Shown one piece after another: positions 16,674 through 25,017 of a stretch of 39,091 nt of DNA; position 1 is the first letter of the stretch; every line of letters begins with the position of its first letter. Origin of the DNA: an uncultured Eubacteriales bacterium (GTDB lineage Bacteria; Bacillota; Clostridia; Oscillospirales; Acutalibacteraceae); the NCBI GenBank assembly GCA_934488615.1, contig CAKSSJ010000020.1:1-39091 (forward strand), in the 5' to 3' direction. The notes under the pieces are model-generated. The model ran no database searches, was not told where the DNA came from, and was given only the letters and a program-made list of their open reading frames with translations. Position numbers and translations under genes: made by a program.

Positions 16674-16675
16674 GT

Positions 16676-16704
16676 TTTACACAATTTTGAGAGTTGGTTA
16701 TAAT
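16676..16704 (+). promoter_or_regulatory. Distal sigma-A promoter, plus strand
   Basis: TTTACA (16676-16681), 17-base spacer, TATAAT (16699-16704). It precedes the M20 peptidase gene by 120 bases and would add a second, longer leader upstream of the proximal promoter. Confidence 0.65.
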
Positions 16705-16762
16705 ATAATAGAGGAGGAAATTCCGTTTATTGTTGTCTTGACGTTTGAAATGATATGTAGTA

Positions 16763-16791
16763 TTGACAATTTTTTGTCATTGTGCTAAAAT
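16763..16791 (+). promoter_or_regulatory. Proximal sigma-A promoter of the M20 peptidase gene
   Basis: TTGACA (16763-16768), 17-base spacer, TAAAAT (16786-16791), followed by AGGAGG at 16807-16812 and the ATG at 16825. Confidence 0.82.
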
Positions 16792-16824
16792 CTACGCTGT
16801 ATTTTTAGGAGGTATTGAATAATC

Positions 16825-18294
16825 ATGTGGTGGAAAATTTTATTGGCTTTGCTGGCTCTTTTCATTGTTGTAACTCTTATAAGAGCGATTTTTTACAAGC
16901 CGAAAAAGTTTGAAGGGGTTAAAATCGAAGATGCTGACATCGACGTAGACAAGGTTGCCGAGCATCTTTCAAAGGCAATTCAGTGCAAAACTATATCAAG
17001 AAGCAATCCCGATGAGATCGACTGGTCGGAATTTGAAAAATTTCATGATTTTCTTGATAAAGCCTATCCGCTCATAAAGCAGAATACGGTTAAGGAAAAC
17101 GTCTCGAAGGCGAGCCTTATTTATCGCTGGAAGGGTAAAAATCCCGATCTTGAGCCTATGGCATTGCTTTCGCACCAGGATGTTGTTCCTGTTGCCGAGG
17201 GCACGGAGAATGATTGGACGCATGAAGCATTCAGCGGATATAACGACGGCGAGATAATTTGGGGCCGAGGCGCTCTTGATATGAAAAATCATCTTATCTG
17301 CGTTATGGAGGCTGTTGAATCTCTTATGGAGGAGGGCTTCCAACCCGAAAGAGACGTATATCTTTGCTTCGGCCACAATGAGGAGATCGTTTGCTCCGAG
17401 GAATCCGGTGCGGATGAGATCGTTAAGGTTCTTCAATCACGCGGAATTCATCTTGACAGCGTTCTTGACGAAGGAAGTGCACTTCTCAGAGTTGACGTTA
17501 AGGGTCTTATTCATACCTATGTTGCCGCAGTCGGTGTTGCTGAAAAGGGCTATGCCGATATGAAGCTCACCGTTCATGACAAGGGCGGTCACACTTCTGC
17601 CGCGCCGAAGCACAGCGGTATGGCAAAGCTTGCAAATACTATTAAAGATGTTGAAAGACATCAGTTTAAGTCGCATATGCTCCCGTTCCTCACCGAGCTT
17701 TTTGATACGGTCGGCAGAAAGGCAACCTATCTCGGCAGAGTTGTAATGTGCAATGTATGGCTTCTCAAGCCGATTATTAAGCTTGTGCTTAAAACAATTC
17801 CCGAATCTGCAAGCATGGTCAGAACGATTCAGAGTATCTCAATGTGTGAGGGAAGTCCCGAGCCGAACGTTTTGCCGCAGAGACCGAGCATCACGGTCAA
17901 TTTCAGACCTCTCCCGGGCGATACGGTTGACGATGTTGAAAAGCACATCCGCAAGGCTGTTCGCTATAAAGATCTTGAGGTTGAGCGCCTTTACAGCAAG
18001 GAAGCAACTAAGTTTTCACCGACGGATTCCAGGGCATTCAATGCGATAAGAAAGGTTGAAGAAGGTCTTCACCCCAATGATGTTGCCGTTGCTCCATACC
18101 TTGTAATGGGCGGCACGGATTCCTACCGTTACGGAAAAATTTGTGACAACATTCTTCGCTATGCTCCGTTCAATGTTTCCGTTGACCTTTTCCTTACAAC
18201 GCACGCAACCGACGAACGCTGCCCAATCTCGGCACTCAAGGAAAGCGTAATTTTCTTCAGAGAGTATATTAAGGAAGTTTCGAAAGCAGAGTAA
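16825..18294 (+). CDS. Membrane-anchored M20-family metallopeptidase
   Basis: The protein is 489 aa. Residues 1-25 form an N-terminal transmembrane helix (WWKILLALLALFIVVTLI), so the enzyme is probably anchored. The M20 core follows with its zinc-site motifs: SHQDVVPV (H-x-D near 116-118), GRGALDMKN (bridging Asp near 152), GHNEEIV (general-base and ligand Glu near 187-188), GGTDSYR, and a late TTHATDER His. Dimerisation-domain motifs such as HDKGGHTSAAPK are present. M20 members of this layout (PM20D1 or carboxypeptidase-S type) act on N-acyl amino acids or dipeptides; the substrate here is unknown. The gene is monocistronic, ending at a strong terminator. Confidence 0.9.
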   Translation: MWWKILLALLALFIVVTLIRAIFYKPKKFEGVKIEDADIDVDKVAEHLSKAIQCKTISRSNPDEIDWSEFEKFHDFLDKAYPLIKQNTVKENVSKASLIYRWKGKNPDLEPMALLSHQDVVPVAEGTENDWTHEAFSGYNDGEIIWGRGALDMKNHLICVMEAVESLMEEGFQPERDVYLCFGHNEEIVCSEESGADEIVKVLQSRGIHLDSVLDEGSALLRVDVKGLIHTYVAAVGVAEKGYADMKLTVHDKGGHTSAAPKHSGMAKLANTIKDVERHQFKSHMLPFLTELFDTVGRKATYLGRVVMCNVWLLKPIIKLVLKTIPESASMVRTIQSISMCEGSPEPNVLPQRPSITVNFRPLPGDTVDDVEKHIRKAVRYKDLEVERLYSKEATKFSPTDSRAFNAIRKVEEGLHPNDVAVAPYLVMGGTDSYRYGKICDNILRYAPFNVSVDLFLTTHATDERCPISALKESVIFFREYIKEVSKAE

Positions 18295-18302
18295 TTCATA
18301 CA

Positions 18303-18355
18303 TAAAATAAAAGCACAGAAGCAATTTTAACTGCTTCTGTGCTTTTTAGTTTTTC
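18303..18355. terminator. Bidirectional terminator
   Basis: A perfect 14-bp stem (18310-18323 with 18332-18345) has an 8-base loop and T runs on both sides. It serves the M20 gene and the convergent small membrane-protein gene. Confidence 0.9.
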
Positions 18356-18360
18356 TATTC

Positions 18361-18981
18361 TTATTCGAATGATGCGCCGCTTGCCTGCTTGTCCGCGATG
18401 TCGTTCGGACCGTCCTTCCAAACAGGTACACATTTCTGAGTAAGGTTGCCCGCCGAATCGAATCTGAATTGGATCTTGTAGCCGAGACCCTTGTAGTTAG
18501 CACTGCCGTCCTCGTAGGTCTGAGTTTCCACGCAGAAGATAGGGGAATAGCCCTGAGCTGAAATAGTGTGGTCAACCGTAAAGGCAATGCACCAAAGGAG
18601 TGCAACACCGAGAACGCTCATCAGAACGATCTGCAAAGCGTTGAACTTTATCTTTTCTTTTTTCTTTTTCTTCTTTGCAGGCTCCGAGCTGTCGGAATCG
18701 GTGTAGGTTTCGGTGCTGTCGGTGAGCTCAATTGTCGTTGAAGTCTCGTCGATAATGCAAATTGAATCGCCCTCATCTTCATCCTCAAAATCCTCATCGG
18801 GGATAGAGGATGTTTCGATGTTCTGGGCAAAAGGCTCAGCGCTTTCAACGGCAGGCTCCGTCTCCTGACGTGAAAGCTCGTCGATTGCATCGTCCTCATT
18901 AAACTTTATTCTATTTTCAGCCGAGGTGCTTTCAAGAAGCTCGTCGATCCTCGCCATCGTGTCGTTCTTATTCTCTTCCAT
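18361..18981 (-). CDS. Uncharacterised one-pass membrane protein with acidic cytoplasmic region
   Basis: The protein is 206 aa from ATG 18981 (GGAGG 6 bases upstream); an in-frame upstream ATG at 19020 lies in the promoter and is rejected. Residues 1-105 are strongly acidic and low-complexity (Glu, Asp, Ser, Thr). A lysine cluster (KKKKKKEKIKF) then precedes a transmembrane helix (about 119-141, LQIVLMSVLGVALLWCIAF). The about 65-aa extracellular end contains GSANYKGLGYKIQFRF, a pattern also seen in small clostridial exported proteins of unknown function. The name and role are unknown. It has its own promoter (TTGATT-16-TATAAT) and the terminator at 18303-18355. Confidence 0.7.
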   Translation of the reverse strand: MEENKNDTMARIDELLESTSAENRIKFNEDDAIDELSRQETEPAVESAEPFAQNIETSSIPDEDFEDEDEGDSICIIDETSTTIELTDSTETYTDSDSSEPAKKKKKKEKIKFNALQIVLMSVLGVALLWCIAFTVDHTISAQGYSPIFCVETQTYEDGSANYKGLGYKIQFRFDSAGNLTQKCVPVWKDGPNDIADKQASGASFE

Positions 18982-19009
18982 ACTGAACCTCCAAGTAGTT
19001 GTACATATA

Positions 19010-19037
19010 ATTATATACAATTATGAAATTAAATCAA
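19010..19037 (-). promoter_or_regulatory. Sigma-A promoter of the 206-aa membrane protein gene
   Basis: TTGATT (19037-19032), 16-base spacer, TATAAT (19015-19010) on the minus strand, 29 bases upstream of the ATG. Confidence 0.7.
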
Positions 19038-19067
19038 GAGCTAAAAAGAAAATTAACAATCTTTTTC

Positions 19068-19562
19068 TTATCTGCGCTTCTCACGCACAAGTAAAATTAC
19101 GCCGTAAACTGCCCCGAAATACAGTAAAACTCCGAGTGCCGTGAAGCCTTGTCTGTTTCGTGAAAGCCTTGAGGCTGATTCCTCAAATTGAAGAATTACG
19201 TTGCCGTTGCATGTCATTTCCATGATTTTGTTGCTGTTGGGGTGATAGTATATTTTCAAAATCGCGCCCTGTTTAAGAGAATGAATTTTATCAACTGCTT
19301 CCTGACTGCAACATGTGTTATCAACAATCAAGTCGTCATGGTTTTCAAAATGCAGAATAATCTCATTGACCTTGCCGTATTTGTAATTTTCTTTATAGGA
19401 AGAGAAGCTCGCTTCGGTATATATCGCTTTGCCTTTTGCAATCGGCTTGTTCCAATACTGCATACCGAATGTAAAAATTGTTCCGACAATAAGACCGATA
19501 ACAATGCATATCCATGCCTGCGTTTTCTTCGACATATTCTTTGCATTAACATAAATAGCCAT
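19068..19562 (-). CDS. Small membrane protein, DUF3592-like
   Basis: The protein is 164 aa. A hydrophobic helix at about 16-36 (AWICIVIGLIVGTIFTFGM), an extracytoplasmic beta-rich middle of about 95 residues (KAIYTEASFSSYKEN ... ILKIYYHPNSNKIM), and a second helix at about 140-158 ending in a basic tail (REKRR). This matches the plan of DUF3592-type proteins, whose function is unknown. The ATG at 19562 has a weak AAAGGG upstream; an alternative ATG ten codons later (MSKKTQ) cannot be excluded. It lies after the nucleotidyltransferase remnant on the same strand, 40 bases downstream. Confidence 0.6.
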   Translation of the reverse strand: MAIYVNAKNMSKKTQAWICIVIGLIVGTIFTFGMQYWNKPIAKGKAIYTEASFSSYKENYKYGKVNEIILHFENHDDLIVDNTCCSQEAVDKIHSLKQGAILKIYYHPNSNKIMEMTCNGNVILQFEESASRLSRNRQGFTALGVLLYFGAVYGVILLVREKRR

Positions 19563-19602
19563 ATATCATTTCCCTTTTACCAGTAATGCATTACATTTAG
19601 CT

Positions 19603-20154
19603 TTATGAATGGCCTTCGTCAGGGCAATTATTGTCCCGAACTAATTTTTCTTTAATTTCTTTCAAAAGATTATCAGGGTATTCAAGTTCCTCATATCCAA
19701 AATGGGGATGATACTTGTGCGGAGTCATATAATCATCATAATTTCGAGGTATCAAAAAGCTTCTTTTTTCAAAAACTGCTTCGATTGTATCTGTAAGAAT
19801 ATCTTTTTTTAAGAAATATATTCCTGCTTGATGCAGCTGCTGAATGAGACGTTCTATTAAGGGTTCTCCTTTAATTTCAATCAGAGCCTTAGGAATATCC
19901 ATATTTATCGGAACCATACGCATGCCGAAGCCTGCAGCAAGAATGATGGCGTTTTTAGGCACTGATGATTTAATCAAGTCTTTGGATTTTGATGTCAGAT
20001 TTGCATTATCATCAATATAGCCGTTATCAGCCAAGAAAGAAAGTTCTTTGTTTATTTTTCCAAGAGAACAGCACAACGTCTGAGATAAATCACGCTGATT
20101 GGTATAGCGGTTTTTATTTAAATAGAGAATCACATCGCTTTGAATTTTGTTCAT
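19603..20154 (-). pseudogene. Internally deleted winged-helix/LicC-type nucleotidyltransferase remnant
   Basis: An open frame of 183 codons. Residues 1-66 are a winged-helix domain (NKIQSDVILYLNKNRY ... LSFLADNGYID), then the start of a sugar/choline-phosphate nucleotidyltransferase with its signature LAAGFGMRM ... DIPKALIEIKGEPLIERLIQQLHQAGI. It stops being recognisable near 19818, after only about 45 residues of a domain that normally needs over 200; no catalytic Asp or product-binding segment remains. The rest (YDDYMTPHKYHPH ... YPDNLLKEIKEKL) looks like the C-terminal end of the long wHTH-LicC-kinase fusion found in Clostridia, so an in-frame internal deletion is likely. The start ATG at 20154 has AAGGTGG upstream. 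The gene may still express a short protein. Confidence 0.6.
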
Positions 20155-20188
20155 TATATTCGCCACCTTGATTTTTGTGAACAAGATT

Positions 20189-20217
20189 AGCTTATCAAAT
20201 TGGAACAATAAAGTCAA
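20189..20217 (-). promoter_or_regulatory. Probable promoter of the nucleotidyltransferase remnant
   Basis: TTGACT (20217-20212), 17-base spacer, TAAGCT (20194-20189). The -10 is weak; TAATCT four bases on is an alternative. Confidence 0.45.
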
Positions 20218-20257
20218 GGGAAATCTAAAATTTATTAAATATCACTCGGATTAGTGC

Positions 20258-20292
20258 AAAAGGCTCTAAATCTCATTGAGATTTAGAGCCTT
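20258..20292 (-). terminator. Terminator downstream of rlmD
   Basis: A 33-base near-perfect palindrome: 16-bp arms 20260-20275 and 20277-20292, followed on the minus strand by UUUU. It is 146 bases past the rlmD stop and probably ends the dnaD-dnaC-tex-MFS-rlmD operon. Confidence 0.75.
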
Positions 20293-20315
20293 AATCATTT
20301 GAAAAGGGAGAATAT

Positions 20316-20405
20316 ATGAAAGTGCATAAAGACAACCAAGGAGGAATAAATAAGATAACTAATAATCTGACTGTAAGGAACGCTTTCAAAAAACGTAGAC
20401 TTTGA
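20316..20405 (+). CDS. Possible 29-aa basic peptide
   Basis: The ORF starts at ATG 20316 with GGGAG 5 bases upstream and encodes a Lys/Arg/Asn-rich peptide (begins MKVHKDNQGG, ends FKKRRL). No promoter or terminator of its own is clear, and it faces rlmD. It may be spurious or a gene remnant. Confidence 0.2.
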   Translation: MKVHKDNQGGINKITNNLTVRNAFKKRRL

Positions 20406-20438
20406 TTCATTCATAAGCTCAATAAGGGCTTACACCAA

Positions 20439-21632
20439 TCACAAGTGTTCTTTAGTTGATATGTTCCTGACCAATAACGCAACAGTCTCGACATGTGCCG
20501 TGTGGGGGAACATGTCAACGGGTTGGATTTTTTTGACCTTATAGCCGTTGCGGACGAGTAATGATAGGTCTCTTGCCTGCGTTTCGGGGTTGCAGGAGAT
20601 GTAAACAATTTTATTCGGGGAGAGAGTGACGACAGATGAAAGAAATGCCTTGTCGCTTCCTGCTCTCGGCGGATCCATGAAAACAACGTCCGCTCTTTCG
20701 CCGTCCGCCGCCATGTCAACCATGAATTCGCCTGCGTCGGCGCAATAGAATCGAATATTTTTCGTATCATTGAGCTTCGCATTAGCGATTGCATCATTAA
20801 CAGCGTCACGGTTGACCTCAACACCTATGACCTGCTTTGCTTTTTTTGCGGCGACGATACCTATTGTGCCGATGCCGCAGTAAGCGTCGATAACGGTCTC
20901 TTTGCCCGTGAGACTTGCAAACTCCATTGCTTTGTTATAGAGCTTTTCTGTTTGAATGGGGTTTATCTGATAAAACGATTTCGGCGAAATTCCGAAAACA
21001 CATCCACAAAGCGAGTCCTTGATATGACCCTTGCCGTAAAGCACCTTTTCTGTCTCGCCGAGAACCATGCTCGTGTCGGAATTGTTGATGTTCTGAACGA
21101 TAGTCGTGATCTCCGGGTGAATTTCAAGCAGTTCCTTTATGAAAGCGTTTTTGCCCGGAAAAACGACCGTTCCCGTGACAAGCACGACCATAATTTCGCC
21201 GCTTTTGAAGCCTCTTTTAACGAGAACATGACGCAAAAATCCCGTGCCCCTGTCCTCATTATAAGCCGTCATGCGATATTTCGGCATCATTGAACGGATA
21301 GTCACAATGATTTCATCGGCTTTTCTGTCCTCAATTCGGCAGCGATCAACGCAGACTATTCTGTGTGACTTAGACTGGTATACACCGGAAATTATTTTTC
21401 CGCCCCTCGTTGAGCCGAAAGCCGCCTGAACCTTGTTACGGTAATGGTAGGGGTGCTCCATGCCGATTATCTTTTCAACGTGGCAATATTTGCCGAGGAG
21501 CTTGACGACCTTCGCTTCCTTAAAGCCGAGCTGGCGCTCGTATGTCATGTTTTGAAGCTGACAGCCGCCGCATTTTCCAGCGACGGGGCAGAAGCTGATT
21601 TTTTGTTCTTTTTTTGACTTTTTATCGCTCAT
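20439..21632 (-). CDS. rlmD: 23S rRNA (uracil-5-)-methyltransferase, RlmD/RlmCD type
   Basis: This 397-aa SAM-dependent enzyme has an N-terminal 4Fe-4S cluster motif (CPVAGKCGGC, with a further Cys at VDRC), a SAM-binding motif (VIDAYCGIGTIGIVAA), and the catalytic region DVVFMDPPRAG ... YISCNPETQARDL with the nucleophilic Cys in SCNP. It methylates U1939 (and in many Firmicutes U747) of 23S rRNA; one enzyme does both in Bacillus, so the exact specificity is not fixed here. There is no separate TRAM domain at the N-terminus. The ATG overlaps the MFS stop by four bases (ATGA), so it is coupled to the transporter gene as the last gene of the operon. Confidence 0.93.
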   Translation of the reverse strand: MSDKKSKKEQKISFCPVAGKCGGCQLQNMTYERQLGFKEAKVVKLLGKYCHVEKIIGMEHPYHYRNKVQAAFGSTRGGKIISGVYQSKSHRIVCVDRCRIEDRKADEIIVTIRSMMPKYRMTAYNEDRGTGFLRHVLVKRGFKSGEIMVVLVTGTVVFPGKNAFIKELLEIHPEITTIVQNINNSDTSMVLGETEKVLYGKGHIKDSLCGCVFGISPKSFYQINPIQTEKLYNKAMEFASLTGKETVIDAYCGIGTIGIVAAKKAKQVIGVEVNRDAVNDAIANAKLNDTKNIRFYCADAGEFMVDMAADGERADVVFMDPPRAGSDKAFLSSVVTLSPNKIVYISCNPETQARDLSLLVRNGYKVKKIQPVDMFPHTAHVETVALLVRNISTKEHL

Positions 21633-22849
21633 TTTTGAGGTTCCTTATCAATTATTTTGCAGATGCCGACTGCCGCTGTGCCGAGCAAGGCAATTATGAC
21701 CCAGCTGATTATTGTGCCGTTCCAGCCGAAGCTGTTTGAAAGTAGGGCGAAGCCGTAAGCCGAAGTTGCCGAGCCTACATATGTCATAAAATTAAGTGTG
21801 CCCGAAAGCTCAGAGACGTTCTCGTTGTTGCCGTAAATTCCGGGAATGAAGCTGATGAGAACAAGGTTAACACCGTGCATACAGCCGACGATGAGAGCGC
21901 ACATAACTGCAGTCAGAATTACAGAATGACTGCCGAACGCGACAAGAATTATTGTTGCGGCGGCGCCGACGGCGAAAATCATCAGTCCGCATTTAAACGG
22001 CTTCCTGCCTGTTTTGTTATAAAGCTTGGAGCAAATTTGCAGGCTGATGTATGAGAAAATCGGAATAACCGCACTGGTGAGAATGGATTTTTCACTGCTC
22101 AGCCCAAACGATTCATAGATGTAGGTCGGGAGCCATGTCGTCACTCCGTCACGGAGAATTCCCTGGAAGAATATCGCCGCAAGGGTGAAGATGAGCAGGA
22201 CTATCGGCATAGCGGGACGGTGCTTTTTCTTTTTATTGTCAGAGCCTTTTTTGAGAACATATTTTATATCCGCCGAACGTTCGATTTTTGTCAGCATTGC
22301 GAACCATGTTATCGCCATGGCAACGCCGCAAACCGCCGCGATGAAGAATACTCCCTTCCAGTTCCAGACAGAGATAACAACAGGGGAGAGCAGATAGATG
22401 AGAATTGTTGCAACGGTACTGCCGAGGTTCGTCTGGACACAGCCCTTGTTGAAATCGTCCTCGCTCATTGCCGTTTTCATGATTTTAAGCATAGGCGGCC
22501 ACATGAGCGACTGCGCCAGTCCGTTCACACCCCACACAAGGCACATCGGAACCGCACCCCTGACAAACGGAATGAGCAGATTCATTGCCGCTGTTGCGCA
22601 AAAGCCGAGCGTCATCAGCCTTTTGGGGTCGAAACGGTCGCCGAGCTTGCCGCTGACGAGCTGACCCACGCCGTAGGTGATGAAGCCGACGGTGGTGACT
22701 GCGCCTGCCGCAGTTTTTTCAATGCAGCCGTCAGAGATTATCGCCGCAATAACGGCGGCGAAATTTATTCTTGTGAGATAACTGACGAGGTATGCCAACG
22801 AGCAGAGATATATAAGCTTTTTTGAGTTTTTGCTGTCGAGTTTATTCAT
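21629..22849 (-). CDS. MFS transporter, OPA-family-like
   Basis: The protein is 406 aa with about 12 transmembrane helices. Helix 1-2 motifs (YLVSYLTRINFAAVI, GVGQLVSGKLGDRFDPK) and helix 4 (WGVNGLAQSLMWPPMLKIM) resemble organophosphate:phosphate antiporters (GlpT/UhpT). A basic cytoplasmic loop (KKGSDNKKKKHRP) follows helix 6. The substrate is not certain; the OPA assignment is by motif resemblance. The start is ATG overlapping the tex stop (TAATG) with AAGGA upstream, and its end overlaps rlmD, so the gene is translationally coupled on both sides. Confidence 0.85.
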   Translation of the reverse strand: MNKLDSKNSKKLIYLCSLAYLVSYLTRINFAAVIAAIISDGCIEKTAAGAVTTVGFITYGVGQLVSGKLGDRFDPKRLMTLGFCATAAMNLLIPFVRGAVPMCLVWGVNGLAQSLMWPPMLKIMKTAMSEDDFNKGCVQTNLGSTVATILIYLLSPVVISVWNWKGVFFIAAVCGVAMAITWFAMLTKIERSADIKYVLKKGSDNKKKKHRPAMPIVLLIFTLAAIFFQGILRDGVTTWLPTYIYESFGLSSEKSILTSAVIPIFSYISLQICSKLYNKTGRKPFKCGLMIFAVGAAATIILVAFGSHSVILTAVMCALIVGCMHGVNLVLISFIPGIYGNNENVSELSGTLNFMTYVGSATSAYGFALLSNSFGWNGTIISWVIIALLGTAAVGICKIIDKEPQK

Positions 22850-25014
22850 TATTCAACGTCCTTGGGCTTCTTCATTGTGAGTGAAATTCTTTTCTTTTCA
22901 ATATTAACATCGAGCACCCAAACCGTGACGATCTGTCCGACCTTGAGCACGTCGGAGGGGTGCTTTATATAGCGGTTTGTGATTTGTGAAACGTGAACAA
23001 GCCCGTCCTGATGAACACCGATATCAACGAATGCACCGAAGTCGATAACGTTTCTGACCGTTCCCTTAAGCTCCATGCCGGGTTTAAGATCCTTCATATC
23101 CATAACGTCGGTACGAAGCATCGGCGGCGGAAGCTCGTCACGGGGGTCACGTCCCGGGCGCATAAGCTCCTTAACGATATCCTGCATTGTCGGAATGCCT
23201 ATGCCGATTTTTTCGGCAACCTTTTCTTCACCGAGAGCGGCGATTTTTTCGTTGAGATCGCCGATTTTATTTTTTGCGGCGTCGTTGACCGTGTAGCCGC
23301 AGATCTCAAGCAAAGCCTTTGCGGCAGTATAGCTTTCGGGGTGAACGCCGGTGTTGTCAAGCAGGTTTTTGCTCTCGGGCACGCGCATGAAGCCCGCACA
23401 CTGCTCAAATGCCTTTGCGCCGAGCTTGGGCACCTTTTTGAGCTGAGCGCGTGACGTAAATTCGCCGTTTTCCTCACGGTAAGCGACGATATTCTTTGCG
23501 ACGGTCGAGTTGATTCCCGAAACCCTTGTCAGAAGCGACGGCGAAGCGGTGTTGAGATCGACACCGACGCTGTTTACCGCATCCTCAACAACGCCGTTGA
23601 GTGCGCTGTCAAGCTCCTTCTTCGGCATGTCGTGCTGATACTGACCTACGCCGATCGCTTTCGGGTCTATCTTAACGAGCTCGGCGAGGGGATCCTGCAA
23701 ACGTCTTGCAATGGAAACCGCACTTCTGAGCGAAACGTCGTACTGCGGGAATTCCTCGGCGGCAAGCTTTGAAGCGGAATAGACCGAAGCGCCCGCTTCG
23801 CTGACTACCATGTAGGCGGTGTCGGTGTCAAGTTCCTTGAGAAGCTCGGCGGTGAAAATTTCCGTCTCCTTAGATGCCGTGCCGTTGCCTATCGCAATGA
23901 TTTGAACGCCGTATTTTTTGATGAAGCTTTTAATAAGTGTCTTTGCCTGCGCCTGCTGAGCGGCGGAATGGGTTATATAAGCAACACCTGTGTCAAGCAC
24001 ACGTCCCGTTGCATCAACGACCGCGACCTTACAGCCTGTCCTGTATCCGGGATCAAGACCAAGCGCAACTTTGCCCTTGACGGGCGGCTGGAGCAAAAGC
24101 TCCTTTAAATTGAGTGAAAAATTTCTGATTGCCGAAGCGTCGGCTCTCTCGGTCAAAGCGGAGCGAATCTCACGCTCGACCGACGGAAAAATCAGTCTGT
24201 CGTATGCGTCAACGCCTGCGTCGCGAACGGTATCGGTGCAGGGTGAGCCCTTGTCGCAGAGTGTTTCGGAAGCAATGACGTTCAGCGCCTTAACTCGGTC
24301 AAGCTCAAGGCTGACCTTGAGAAAGCCCTCGTTTTCACCGCGGTTGATTGCGAGAATTCTGTGATCAGCAATTTTGCTGACAGGCTCGGAATAGTCGTAG
24401 TATTGCTCGTAAACGCTCTTTGCCTCGGCGTCGCTTGCCTTTACATTGACGATGCCGACAATGTTGAGCAGATTTTTCAGTCTGCGGCGGATATCTGCCA
24501 TATCGGAAATGTCCTCGGCAATGATATCCATTGCGCCTTGGAGCGCCTCCTCGGCGGTGCTGACCTCTTTTTCTTCGTTTATGTAGTCTTGGGCGAGCTC
24601 AATGGCGGACGGGCTGTTTGCCGTTTGAAGATAGATCGCCTGAGCGAGCGGCTCAAGTCCCTTTTCTCTTGCGACTGAGGCTCTCGTCTTTCTCTTAGGC
24701 TTGTAAGGACGGTAGATATCCTCCAATTCGGCAAGCGTTGCCGCCTTGTCGAGCGCGGCGGAGATTTCCTCCGTCAGCTTTTCCTGACTCTCTATCGAGG
24801 CGCGTATCTCCTCGCGGCGCTTGTCCAGATTGCGAAGGTATTCAAGTCTTTCTGAAATTGCACGCAGGGTCTGATCGTCGAGTGTGCCGTGAGCCTCTTT
24901 TCTGTATCGGGCAATGAACGGGATCGTATTGCCGTCGTCAATGAGCGAGACAACATTTTCGATTTGCCATTTTTTTAAGTTAAATTCGGTTGCAAGTGCA
25001 AGAATTATATCCAT
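22849..25014 (-). CDS. tex: Tex family RNA-binding transcriptional accessory protein
   Basis: The 721-aa length and domain order match Tex. N-terminal helical Tex domain (residues 1-190, with TIPFIARYRKEAHGTLDDQTLR), YqgF/RNase H-like domain from about 320 (KGKVALGLDPGYRTGCKVAVVD), helix-hairpin-helix segments (about 490-560, NTASPSLLTRVSGINSTVAKNIV region), and a C-terminal S1 RNA-binding domain (about 640-715, GTVRNVIDFGAFVDIGVHQDG). Tex binds nucleic acid and influences transcription; the molecular role is not fully settled. The ATG has GAGGT upstream, inside the end of the DnaC-like gene (3-base gap), so the two are coupled. Confidence 0.95.
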   Translation of the reverse strand: MDIILALATEFNLKKWQIENVVSLIDDGNTIPFIARYRKEAHGTLDDQTLRAISERLEYLRNLDKRREEIRASIESQEKLTEEISAALDKAATLAELEDIYRPYKPKRKTRASVAREKGLEPLAQAIYLQTANSPSAIELAQDYINEEKEVSTAEEALQGAMDIIAEDISDMADIRRRLKNLLNIVGIVNVKASDAEAKSVYEQYYDYSEPVSKIADHRILAINRGENEGFLKVSLELDRVKALNVIASETLCDKGSPCTDTVRDAGVDAYDRLIFPSVEREIRSALTERADASAIRNFSLNLKELLLQPPVKGKVALGLDPGYRTGCKVAVVDATGRVLDTGVAYITHSAAQQAQAKTLIKSFIKKYGVQIIAIGNGTASKETEIFTAELLKELDTDTAYMVVSEAGASVYSASKLAAEEFPQYDVSLRSAVSIARRLQDPLAELVKIDPKAIGVGQYQHDMPKKELDSALNGVVEDAVNSVGVDLNTASPSLLTRVSGINSTVAKNIVAYREENGEFTSRAQLKKVPKLGAKAFEQCAGFMRVPESKNLLDNTGVHPESYTAAKALLEICGYTVNDAAKNKIGDLNEKIAALGEEKVAEKIGIGIPTMQDIVKELMRPGRDPRDELPPPMLRTDVMDMKDLKPGMELKGTVRNVIDFGAFVDIGVHQDGLVHVSQITNRYIKHPSDVLKVGQIVTVWVLDVNIEKKRISLTMKKPKDVE

Positions 25015-25017
25015 AAA

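Larger units (their letters stand above)
16491..16824. other. Divergent control region between small ORF and M20 peptidase
   Basis: This 334-base gene-free stretch holds one sigma-A promoter on the minus strand, two on the plus strand, two inverted repeats, one pair of spaced direct repeats and an orphan Shine-Dalgarno-like GAGGAGG (16711-16717). No start codon stands at a useful distance from that site. Individual elements are listed separately. Confidence 0.7.

Noticed and set aside
20411..20438. Weak TAAGC/GCTTA hairpin just after rlmD as terminator
   Set aside because: The stem is only 5 bp and lacks a T run; the strong palindrome at 20260-20292 is the better candidate.
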